A DNA stretch of 64,000 nucleotides from Halobacillus massiliensis. GTDB lineage: Bacteria > Bacillota > Bacilli > Bacillales > Halobacillaceae. The position numbers and the translations under genes are program-made. Positions 57,478-64,000 of this stretch are shown here, in pieces; position 1 is the first letter of the stretch, and the number at the start of each line of letters is the position of its first letter. The stretch is taken from contig NZ_LT800499.1 of the NCBI RefSeq assembly GCF_900166625.1, forward strand, positions 3,305,676 through 3,369,675, in the 5' to 3' direction. The notes below the pieces were generated by a model. That model had not been told where the DNA came from and did no database searches. It worked only from the letters and a program-made list of their open reading frames with translations.

Positions 57478-58263
57478 CTACCTCCCAATAAATTCCGGTT
57501 TACGCTTATCTTTAAAAGCTTGAACTCCTTCTTTATGATCCTCTGTAGATACCATAATCGCCTGTGTGAGACGTTCCTGTTCGAGAATATCTTCCAGGGA
57601 AGATCGTTCCGAAAGATCAACGAGCTTTTTCATCATTCCTATGGCACGCCCCGGTCCATTTGCCAGCCTTAACGCATAATCCATAGCGTCAGACTCCAGG
57701 TTCTCAAGAGGAATCACGCGGTTCACAATTCCCCATTCCGCTGCGGTTTCAACTGGAATAGGTTCTGCTGTAAATAGCAGCTCTTTTGTACGATAAGGAC
57801 CAATCAGCTTAGACAAGAAATAGTGTCCGCCGCCATCTGACACAAGCCCTACTTGAGCAAAGCTTAATACAAACTTACTCTCTTCAGCTGCAAGGATTTG
57901 ATCACAGGCTAGCGCTAAATTAAAACCGGCTCCGGCTGCGTAACCATGAACAACAGCTATGACTGGCTTTTCTACTTGTTTGATCTTCAAAATCAGCTTG
58001 TTTAACTTTCCGACATGATCATATAAGTGGCTGGCATCTGCTTCTCCCATCGTTTTTACGTCGCCGCCAGCTGAGAATGAGCGCCCGGCACCGCTTAAAA
58101 CTACCACTTTCACCTCAGGGTTTTTTTCAGCTTCTAATAGCGCTTCCATAAGTCCGCTGATCATATCATCAGAAAAAGCGTTCAACCGGTCCGGCTGATT
58201 TAAGACACATGAAAGAATCGGGCCTTCGTGACTTACAAGTAAATGACTGTTTCCTAGTTTCAT
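57478..58263 (-). CDS. Enoyl-CoA hydratase/isomerase
   Basis: Crotonase-family enzyme of beta-oxidation or a related ring/branched-chain route, 261 aa. The CoA-oxyanion segment GAGRSFSAGGDVKTM is near residues 60-74, and AVVHGYAAGAGFNLALACD near 97-115 is the second oxyanion signature. The ATG at 58263 is chosen because AAGGAGG is only 1 nt before the ATG at 58272. The PaaG-like subgroup is probable. The gap of 219 bp upstream (58264-58482) shows no gene. Confidence 0.87.
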   Translation of the reverse strand: MKLGNSHLLVSHEGPILSCVLNQPDRLNAFSDDMISGLMEALLEAEKNPEVKVVVLSGAGRSFSAGGDVKTMGEADASHLYDHVGKLNKLILKIKQVEKPVIAVVHGYAAGAGFNLALACDQILAAEESKFVLSFAQVGLVSDGGGHYFLSKLIGPYRTKELLFTAEPIPVETAAEWGIVNRVIPLENLESDAMDYALRLANGPGRAIGMMKKLVDLSERSSLEDILEQERLTQAIMVSTEDHKEGVQAFKDKRKPEFIGR

Positions 58264-58482
58264 ACTGTTCATTCCTCCTTAAAGTTAAAAGCTTTGTCAT
58301 ACCCTGCGATGAGTATTCCCGCGTCTCCTCTGCTTATATTATGCAAGCATATTTCCCGGGGAATATATTGTCGAACATCGTCCAATGATATTTTCACTTG
58401 TGAACTATTTTCCTCTAGTAAAAGACAGTATCTAAGGAAATTCCTTAAAAGATTAAATCCCCCTTCTTAGGTTAGGAATACT

Positions 58483-59214
58483 TCATCGTTCAACCTCCCT
58501 TATCTGGCCAGTAGAAGAATCATACTTGCTGATAACATGAAACAATCCTTCCTGAGCCACAAATTTTATTTCCTGTTCATCCATCCCAAAACCGAGTAAT
58601 ATCTGCCCAATTTTAGTAGCTCGAAGGAGCTGAAACGGGGACTGAGGAATTCCACTATAAAACAAAAGGGCGGTCTGAGCCGAATCTGATAATTCAAACT
58701 CGCCCATTTCTACAAGATAAGAAATGAGACTCCCAGCACCATAGAAATCTTCCATCGTAAAATGCCCGCTCGTTCCTGAACAAACAAGAACAATAGTTTC
58801 CTCCGCATGATGTTCAATAAGATGCTTCGCCATCTCCCTGTTATTCAGCAAAGAAGATGTATATAAATGATCAGCCTGTGCAGATCTGTTCACAGCTACT
58901 GTCCCATTTGTTGTAGATAAAATAAGATGCCTTCCCTTTACAATGGGATTGAGAAATGTCCTTAGAGGATGATGGAACCCTTCAATAGTACGCCCCTGTT
59001 CTTCTCCAGCAAGGACATAAGCTTCTTCAAAGGTTTTAGCTTTTTCCCGGGCTTGGGCCTTATCATAAACAGGGATAACAGATGTGGCCCCATCTGCTAA
59101 TGCAGCTGTAATGGTTGAGGTTGCAAATAGCACATCAAAGACGACTGCGATTTTTCCCTTCATTTGATCTGGCTGAATATCTTCCTTTTTAAAAATTAGT
59201 TGGATATTTCCCAT
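58483..59214 (-). CDS. 2-phosphosulfolactate phosphatase family protein (ComB-like)
   Basis: 243 aa. In coenzyme M or sulfolactate synthesis ComB removes phosphate from 2-phosphosulfolactate, needing Mg2+. Family segments seen: VVFDVLFATSTITAAL near residues 23-38, AGEEQGR near 69, LSTTNGT near 97-103 and VCSGTSGHFTMEDFYGAG near 141-158. No comA or other sulfolactate gene is nearby; the gene lies in a fatty/organic-acid degradation operon. Start is uncertain: ATG 59214 gives the family-like beginning, ATG 59241 would overlap the upstream gene; neither has a strong ribosome site. Confidence 0.82.
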   Translation of the reverse strand: MGNIQLIFKKEDIQPDQMKGKIAVVFDVLFATSTITAALADGATSVIPVYDKAQAREKAKTFEEAYVLAGEEQGRTIEGFHHPLRTFLNPIVKGRHLILSTTNGTVAVNRSAQADHLYTSSLLNNREMAKHLIEHHAEETIVLVCSGTSGHFTMEDFYGAGSLISYLVEMGEFELSDSAQTALLFYSGIPQSPFQLLRATKIGQILLGFGMDEQEIKFVAQEGLFHVISKYDSSTGQIREVER

Positions 59215-59215
59215 T

Positions 59216-60262
59216 TTACAATCTTGCCGTTTCTTCAGCATGTTGAATTAAGTTATTCACGAATACGTTCATATTAGAAAATCTTGAATCATTGGTCTGG
59301 CCTTTTTTATACCTGTAATAAATCTGCTGAATAATGCCGGCCAGTTTAAAATAAGCAAACGTTAAGTAAACATGAATGTTCTCGACATTGCGGCCGCTCT
59401 TTAAAGCATAGTTTTCTATAAATTCATTCCTTGTATAAAACCCATCCCGTGCTGTTAAAGGGGTTTTACCGAGGCCGCGCTGCAGAACTTCAGGGTCATC
59501 CTTCTCAATCCAATAACTCATAGCCGCACCTAAGTCCGCTAACGGGTCACCGACCGTAGTCATCTCCCAGTCAAACAAGCCGACCATGTCTCCTTTTTCG
59601 TTAAAAAGCGCGTTATTAAGCTTATAATCATAATGAATAATGGATGCTTCTGAATTCACAGGAATGTGATCAGCCAGCCAGTTTTTAATTCGTTCGCCGG
59701 ACACGACATCGTCTGTTCGGGCTTTTTCAAAACGGTTAATCCATCCGTGAATCTGGCGCTCCATAAATCCATCTGGTTTCACCATATCCTGAAGCGCTGT
59801 TTTTTTATAATCAATATTATGAAGCTCTGCTAAGCGGTCGACCATTGTTTCAGAGATTTTACGCCCCATTTCAGGGCTTTCCTCTATTTCTTTAGGATAA
59901 TCCGTGTCTAAGACAAGTCCATGTCTTCTTTCCATCAGGAAGAATGGTGCGCCAAGCACGCTCCCGTTATCAAAGGCAAATGGTTTAGGTGCTAATGGGA
60001 AAACCGGATGCAGTGCTTTTAGCACGGTATATTCTCTCTCCATATCGTGGGCTTTAGGCGCTACCGGCCCCATTGGCGGTCGGCGCAGCACTGCTTCCCA
60101 CTCTCCTACTTTTAGTTCATAAGTAAGATTCGAATGGCCTGTTCCAAATTGGTTTATTATTAAAGAGTCTTGTGGCAGCTCAGGAAATGTATGGCTCAGG
60201 AATGACTTCAACTGCTCTTGAGGCAGCTCCTCTCCTTTACGAACTTTTTGAGTAACGTTCAT
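59216..60262 (-). CDS. APH-like phosphotransferase (ACAD10/11 N-terminal type)
   Basis: 348-aa aminoglycoside-phosphotransferase-fold kinase. Brenner motif IIHYDYKLNNALFN (catalytic Asp) near residues 208-221, then GLFDWEMTTVGDPLADLG with the Mg-binding Asp. GTGHSNLTYEL near 41 is the nucleotide loop. This family occurs fused or next to acyl-CoA dehydrogenases; in ACAD10/11 it phosphorylates 4-hydroxyacyl-CoA (established for the mammalian enzymes). Here no acyl-CoA dehydrogenase is within the operon. The ATG at 60262 follows AGGAGG by 6 nt. Confidence 0.85.
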   Translation of the reverse strand: MNVTQKVRKGEELPQEQLKSFLSHTFPELPQDSLIINQFGTGHSNLTYELKVGEWEAVLRRPPMGPVAPKAHDMEREYTVLKALHPVFPLAPKPFAFDNGSVLGAPFFLMERRHGLVLDTDYPKEIEESPEMGRKISETMVDRLAELHNIDYKKTALQDMVKPDGFMERQIHGWINRFEKARTDDVVSGERIKNWLADHIPVNSEASIIHYDYKLNNALFNEKGDMVGLFDWEMTTVGDPLADLGAAMSYWIEKDDPEVLQRGLGKTPLTARDGFYTRNEFIENYALKSGRNVENIHVYLTFAYFKLAGIIQQIYYRYKKGQTNDSRFSNMNVFVNNLIQHAEETARL

Positions 60263-60273
60263 GAACACCCTCC

Positions 60274-60672
60274 TTACTTAGCAGCAAACTGTTGTGTCTC
60301 TAGCTTTCTCTTCATCTCTTCTGTTAACGGCCGGCTCTTCTGCTCATTAAAATCAAATTGAACAACAACTGTACTCCCTTTTGCCACTAACTCTCCGGAG
60401 TCTTTCACATACATTTCCTGCTCCATGTGAAAACTGGAATTTCCAATTCTGCCGATTCCTGTTTTAATGATCACCTGCTGGCCGAAATAAACCTGCTTAA
60501 TAAAGTCGCATTTAATGGAAGCCACGATAAAATTCCAATCTTCATCTACTAGATTTAAGTCATGAAAAAACTTAATCCGCGAATCTTCCATATAGACGAA
60601 GTAGTTATTGTTATTCACGTGTCCTAGTAAATCTGTTTCACAAAATCTAATGTTGATTTCTGTTTCATGCAT
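60274..60672 (-). CDS. Acyl-CoA thioesterase (4HBT hotdog fold)
   Basis: 132 aa. ETEINIRFCETDLLGHVNNN near residues 3-22 carries the Asp and the D-x-x-G-H-V-N motif of the 4-hydroxybenzoyl-CoA thioesterase family. GRIGNSSFHMEQEM and AKGSTVVVQFD follow. The ATG at 60672 has AGGAG 8 nt upstream; GTG 60681 touches it. Hydrolyses an acyl-CoA, probably to release or balance CoA esters in the pathway. Confidence 0.85.
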   Translation of the reverse strand: MHETEINIRFCETDLLGHVNNNNYFVYMEDSRIKFFHDLNLVDEDWNFIVASIKCDFIKQVYFGQQVIIKTGIGRIGNSSFHMEQEMYVKDSGELVAKGSTVVVQFDFNEQKSRPLTEEMKRKLETQQFAAK

Positions 60673-60683
60673 CTTTTCCACTC

Positions 60684-61550
60684 CTAGACTTTTGAATGAT
60701 ACTCATAAAATCCTTTGCCGGTTTTTCTGCCCAGTTCCCCTGCTTCTACTTTATCTGTCATAGTTTTTGAAGGTTTATCTTTGGGATCTCCGGTCTCTGC
60801 GTATTGCTGCATCATGACATAATAACCGACATCAATTCCAGATAAGTCCATCAGTTCAAAAGGACCGATCGGGTGACTCAAGGCCTTACGCGTAATTTTA
60901 TCGATATCTTTATAATCCGCATATCCACCCTCGTATAAAGCCATCGCCTCATTTTGGATAGCAAATAGAATACGATTGGCAATAAAACCTGAGATTTCTT
61001 TTTGAAGCAGAACAGCGGTTCTATTCATTTTTTCACAAACTTCCATAGCGATGCCCGCTGTTTCTTCTGAGGTATGCTCCCCCTTTACAACCTCTACACA
61101 GTCCATTACCAGTGGAGGAAAGAAAAAGTGCATATTACATACTTTATCAGGTCTCTCTGTTGCATCCGCGATCAATGAACTAACTATAGTCGAAGAATTG
61201 GTGGCAAGTACAGCATGGGCAGGTGCTGCCTTATCGAGTTTCTGAAAGACTTCCCGCTTGATGTCAAGTTTCTCGATGACTGCCTCTATAACTATGTCAG
61301 CATGCCGAACTGCTTCGTTAAGATTTGTTGTGAAATACAACCTCTTAAAGGCAAGATCTCTCTCTTCAATGGAGATCTTGTCTTTTGCCACCCATTTGTC
61401 CATAATTTTGTTCAGTTTCAATCTGGCCTGCTTTAAGGCCTCTTCGTTTACATCCTGAATATTTGTGTCAAACCCTGCTAAAGCGCTCAGCATCGCAATC
61501 TGATGTCCCATTGACCCGGCACCAATTACTGACACATTTTGAATATTCAT
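60684..61550 (-). CDS. 3-hydroxyacyl-CoA dehydrogenase
   Basis: 288-aa NAD-dependent dehydrogenase (HBD/FadB type). The Rossmann motif VIGAGSMGHQIAMLSAL is near residues 8-24. ATNSSTIVSSLIAD near 110-123, NMHFFFPPLVMDCVEVV (catalytic His) near 135-151 and ANRILFAIQNEAMALYEGG near 185 are family segments. HPIGPFELMDLSGIDVGYY and the final GRKTGKGFYEY belong to the C-terminal domain. The ATG at 61550 follows AAAGGAGG. Second gene of the operon. Confidence 0.9.
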   Translation of the reverse strand: MNIQNVSVIGAGSMGHQIAMLSALAGFDTNIQDVNEEALKQARLKLNKIMDKWVAKDKISIEERDLAFKRLYFTTNLNEAVRHADIVIEAVIEKLDIKREVFQKLDKAAPAHAVLATNSSTIVSSLIADATERPDKVCNMHFFFPPLVMDCVEVVKGEHTSEETAGIAMEVCEKMNRTAVLLQKEISGFIANRILFAIQNEAMALYEGGYADYKDIDKITRKALSHPIGPFELMDLSGIDVGYYVMMQQYAETGDPKDKPSKTMTDKVEAGELGRKTGKGFYEYHSKV

Positions 61551-61563
61551 GCTTTCCCTCCTT

Positions 61564-62343
61564 TTAACATGAGGCGTGCATACCGCCATCGACGACAAGC
61601 ACATCTCCCGTAACGTAATCAGAAGCTGCTGATGCGAGGAATAAAGCCGCTCCTTTTAAATCTTTCTCACTGCCGAACCTTCTTAGCGGTGTACGACCAA
61701 GAATTATATCTCCTCCTTGTTCAAGCAGCACCTTCGACATTTTCGTTGGAAAGAACCCAGGCGCCAGTGCATTCACTTGAATATTGGATCCACCTAACTT
61801 TACCGCTAAGTCTTTTGTAAAAGTTACGACAGCCCCTTTGCTGGCATTGTAGCCGATCGTATCCATAAAGCCCGGGTCAGTTCCGCCAAGACCGGCAACA
61901 GAAGCAATGTTAATGATTTTTCCAGACTGTTGTTTAACCATCACCTCTCCCACTTTTTGAGACATTAAAAAGGTCCCGGTTACGTTCACATTCATCACTT
62001 TTTGAAAAGCTTCCAGCGGCATTTCCAAGGCAGGAGCCCCCCATGAAGCTCCGCTGTTATTTATGAGAATATCGATATTGCCAAACTCCTGTACCGTTTG
62101 GTCAACGACCTGTTGAACCTGCTCATCGTTTGTTACATCACAGGAAAGGGCCAGTGTTTTTACTCCATGCTCTTCCCGCAGTCTTTGAGCCACTTCTTCA
62201 CATGCCTCTACCTTCCTCGAGCATAAAACAATATCAGCCCCGGCTTCAGCTAATCCTTCAGCTATTTGTTCACCCAGACCCCTGCCGCCGCCTGTCACAA
62301 TAGCTGTTTTTCCCTTCAATTCAAAAAGCTCCATTACATGCAT
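61564..62343 (-). CDS. SDR-family oxidoreductase
   Basis: 259-aa short-chain dehydrogenase. Cofactor motif VTGGGRGLGEQIAEGL near residues 15-30, NNSGAS near 91, catalytic Ser near 144 and Y-x3-K as YNASKGAVV near 160. It resembles the glucose-dehydrogenase/3-oxoacyl-ACP-reductase group. The ATG at 62343 follows AAGGAGAG by 8 nt; the open frame extends 62 codons further upstream, but that part has no ribosome site and lies in the promoter region. First gene of the operon. Confidence 0.88.
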   Translation of the reverse strand: MHVMELFELKGKTAIVTGGGRGLGEQIAEGLAEAGADIVLCSRKVEACEEVAQRLREEHGVKTLALSCDVTNDEQVQQVVDQTVQEFGNIDILINNSGASWGAPALEMPLEAFQKVMNVNVTGTFLMSQKVGEVMVKQQSGKIINIASVAGLGGTDPGFMDTIGYNASKGAVVTFTKDLAVKLGGSNIQVNALAPGFFPTKMSKVLLEQGGDIILGRTPLRRFGSEKDLKGAALFLASAASDYVTGDVLVVDGGMHASC

Positions 62344-62527
62344 GATAGATCTCTCCTTATGCTTTTGCCTTATACCAATTAAAAAATGCCCCTTCCAGTC
62401 ACTTAGAGAAGCATACTCACCATTGAATAACCAGCTCCATATGTACTTGTTTGTTCTTCCTTCTCCTCCTTTATCATCGGTAGAATTTTCGTTAACAAAA
62501 AAGCTGGTTACAATATATTTTTTAAAC

Positions 62528-62541
62528 ATACCAGTTGGTAT
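62528..62541. promoter_or_regulatory. TetR-like operator between divergent units
   Basis: ATACCA-GT-TGGTAT, preceded by AAAC. The spaced ACC/GGT halves resemble sites of TetR-family repressors. It lies 185 bp before the SDR start and 134 bp before the Old Yellow Enzyme start. Confidence 0.4.
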
Positions 62542-62674
62542 CTTCCATTTTATACCGACAATTCTGATAATTCAAGCAGAAAATGAATGGTTATTCACTT
62601 ATGGACAGGCATATTTAGGGACAATTACTCAATTGCGGTGATAAACTACTTCTTGATAAAGGAGGTCGAACTTA

Positions 62675-63772
62675 ATGAAACTATTTGAAAAATATACATT
62701 GCCTTCAGGTACTGAACTTAAAAATCGTATCCTAATGGCTCCGATGACCAATTTTTTATCTAATGATGATGGAACAGTTTCTCTAAAAGAGCTTGATTAT
62801 TATGCTCGTCGTTCCGGAGGAGCCGGGGCTGTAATCACTGCCTGTGCGAATGTGAATGTTTACGGTAAAGGATTTGAAGGTCAAATTGGGGTATATAGTG
62901 ATGACCAAATTCCTGGTCTTAGAAAGCTTGCTGCCGCCATTCACGAACAAGGGTCTAAAGCAATTTTACAAATCCATCACGGAGGGCGAATGTGTCCGCC
63001 TCATTTAGTGCCTGATGAAGATATTGTGAGCGCAAGTGCTGTAGCGGCTGTGCGTGAAAATGCAAAAACTCCACGGGAAATGACAGAGGAAGAAATTTAT
63101 AAGACGATTGAGGATTTTGAAAAAGCAACACAGAGAGCCATTGAAGCTGGGTTTGACGGAGTAGAAATTCATGGAGCCAATACTTATTTGCTGCAGCAAT
63201 TCTTTTCGCCGCACTCTAATCGTCGGACTGACCAATGGGGCGGCAGTGTTAAAAACAGAATGAACTTCTCACTCGCTGTAGTGGAATCAGTTACTGCAGC
63301 TGTTAAGACATATTCAGAGCAGCCTTTTATTGTCGGCTACCGCTTATCTCCGGAAGAACGGGAGAATCCCGGGATCACATTAAAAGATACTCTTCAGTTT
63401 GCTGATGTTTTATCTGAGAAGAAGCTTGACTATCTTCATATTTCTTTAGGAGATTTCAACCAGACCTCCATTCGAGATGAGTCAATCACTCAGCCCGTTA
63501 TTGAAGCTATTCAGAGCCGGGTCGGAGAAAAAGTTCCGGTTATGGGTGTAGGTTCTCTCTATACACCTGAAGAAGTAGAGCAAGCGTTGAATACCGTACC
63601 TCTTATATCTTTAGGCCGAGCATTTTTAATTGAACCGGACTGGATACAAAAAGTAGAAACAGGTGAAGAAGTCCGGACAAAAATGGACAGCGAAAATCAG
63701 GAAGAAGTGATCATCCCTGAACCCATGTGGACGAGAATAATGAGCGTACCTAATTGGATTCCAGTTAAATAA
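62675..63772 (+). CDS. NADH:flavin oxidoreductase (Old Yellow Enzyme family)
   Basis: 365-aa FMN-dependent ene-reductase-like enzyme. RILMAPMTNFLSNDDG near residues 19-34, LQIHHGGRMCPP near 98-109, VEIHGANTYLLQQFFSPHSN near 169-188, RTDQWGGSV right after, and GVGSLYTPEEVEQAL near 292 are typical of the FMN-binding TIM barrel. AAAGGAGGTCG precedes the ATG. Divergent from the degradation operon and probably under the shared operator; it may reduce an enoyl intermediate. Confidence 0.9.
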   Translation: MKLFEKYTLPSGTELKNRILMAPMTNFLSNDDGTVSLKELDYYARRSGGAGAVITACANVNVYGKGFEGQIGVYSDDQIPGLRKLAAAIHEQGSKAILQIHHGGRMCPPHLVPDEDIVSASAVAAVRENAKTPREMTEEEIYKTIEDFEKATQRAIEAGFDGVEIHGANTYLLQQFFSPHSNRRTDQWGGSVKNRMNFSLAVVESVTAAVKTYSEQPFIVGYRLSPEERENPGITLKDTLQFADVLSEKKLDYLHISLGDFNQTSIRDESITQPVIEAIQSRVGEKVPVMGVGSLYTPEEVEQALNTVPLISLGRAFLIEPDWIQKVETGEEVRTKMDSENQEEVIIPEPMWTRIMSVPNWIPVK

Positions 63773-63777
63773 ATAAC

Positions 63778-63810
63778 TAAGCCCACCTTTTTGAAAAGGT
63801 GGGCTTTTTA
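63778..63810. terminator. Bidirectional terminator
   Basis: AAGCCCACCTTTT / AAAAGGTGGGCTT stem with a TG loop and T5, between two convergent genes. Confidence 0.85.
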
Positions 63811-64000
63811 TGTATACTCGTTCAAGATTGCTCTTAAGAATGAAAGGGTGTAAACGGTTTGATCTTTTAATTGCTGATGTATCCAGGCAGATTCCCGGAC
63901 TAATAAGCAAGCAATCTTCTTAACTGCTTTTGTATGGGAGGCTGGTGTTATATAGTTTTGAATGGTCAAAATTTCTGCAATACGTTCACGAGGAAGAGAA
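63808..64000 (-). CDS. C-terminal fragment of an unrecognised protein
   Basis: 64 codons to a TAA at 63808-63810; the start lies outside the window. The visible part is helical (LPRERIAEILTIQNYITPAS near its left side, then SAWIHQQLKDQTVYTLSFLR). It could belong to a regulator or a small helical protein, but no family is clear. Confidence 0.6.
   Translation of the reverse strand, partial: SLPRERIAEILTIQNYITPASHTKAVKKIACLLVRESAWIHQQLKDQTVYTLSFLRAILNEYT

Overview
The window is a gene-dense stretch of a low-to-mid-GC Firmicute chromosome of the Bacillaceae. Support comes from a bacillithiol gene (bshB2), the spore cortex deacetylase pdaA with its yfjP/SE1561/yfkD neighbours, a yfkJ-yfkI-yfkH operon, mreBH, ydaT, ywbE, a PerR-boxed pfeT and Zur-boxed zinc genes. 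A solitary second-type glutamine synthetase and a family of GC-rich intergenic palindromic repeats suggest a moderately halophilic genus such as Halobacillus; this is inference. I see no rRNA, tRNA, CRISPR array, transposase or prophage gene.

Layout. 1-9 kb: nadE (cut by the edge), bshB2, a YtkA-like lipoprotein, repeat cluster A, typA, an RluA-type pseudouridine synthase, a pterin dehydratase coupled to an M3 oligopeptidase, and a PilZ protein. 9-14 kb: a 33-aa membrane peptide behind an operator-like promoter, an LLM flavin oxidoreductase, DUF5694, small membrane proteins, and a GNAT gene overlapping an acyl-CoA synthetase. 14.4-15.1 kb: repeat cluster B. 15-26 kb: YitT, a soluble PAS histidine kinase, an AlkA/YfjP glycosylase, PdaA, a YuiF-type antiporter, SE1561 protein, YfkD, OsmC, an FAD oxidoreductase and an MFS transporter. 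26-31.5 kb: a zinc regulon (znuA, zur, znuB, znuC and a divergent permease/TIGR03943 pair) with four Zur-like boxes. 31.5-38.6 kb: an amino-acid ABC importer without ATPase, pfeT, yfkHIJ and an AGCS sodium symporter.

38.6-47.4 kb: repeat clusters C and D are inverted copies of each other. They bracket an ECF sigma/anti-sigma/triple-repeat membrane protein operon, an SOS-associated peptidase, MOSC and YkgJ genes, mreBH and a PanE-type reductase. 47.4-52.8 kb: a CwlK-like peptidase, a voltage-sensor-like protein without a K+ filter, a YhdH/YhfP reductase, a candidate structured RNA of about 290 nt with its own promoter and terminator, ywbE, ydaT and a solitary glnA with a GlnR/TnrA box. 52.8-56.4 kb: a divergent cluster of unrecognised coiled-coil and low-complexity proteins plus a JAMM peptidase. 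Both promoters resemble mother-cell SigmaE promoters, so I infer a spore-layer role. 56.5-63.8 kb: a seven-gene fatty/organic-acid degradation operon (SDR, 3-hydroxyacyl-CoA dehydrogenase, thioesterase, APH-like kinase, ComB, enoyl-CoA hydratase, quinone oxidoreductase) divergent from an Old Yellow Enzyme gene, with a TetR-like operator between them.

The least explained items are the 50.2-50.5 kb RNA, the divergent sporulation-like cluster, the peptide locus at 8.9-9.3 kb and the composite repeat family with its inverted pair.
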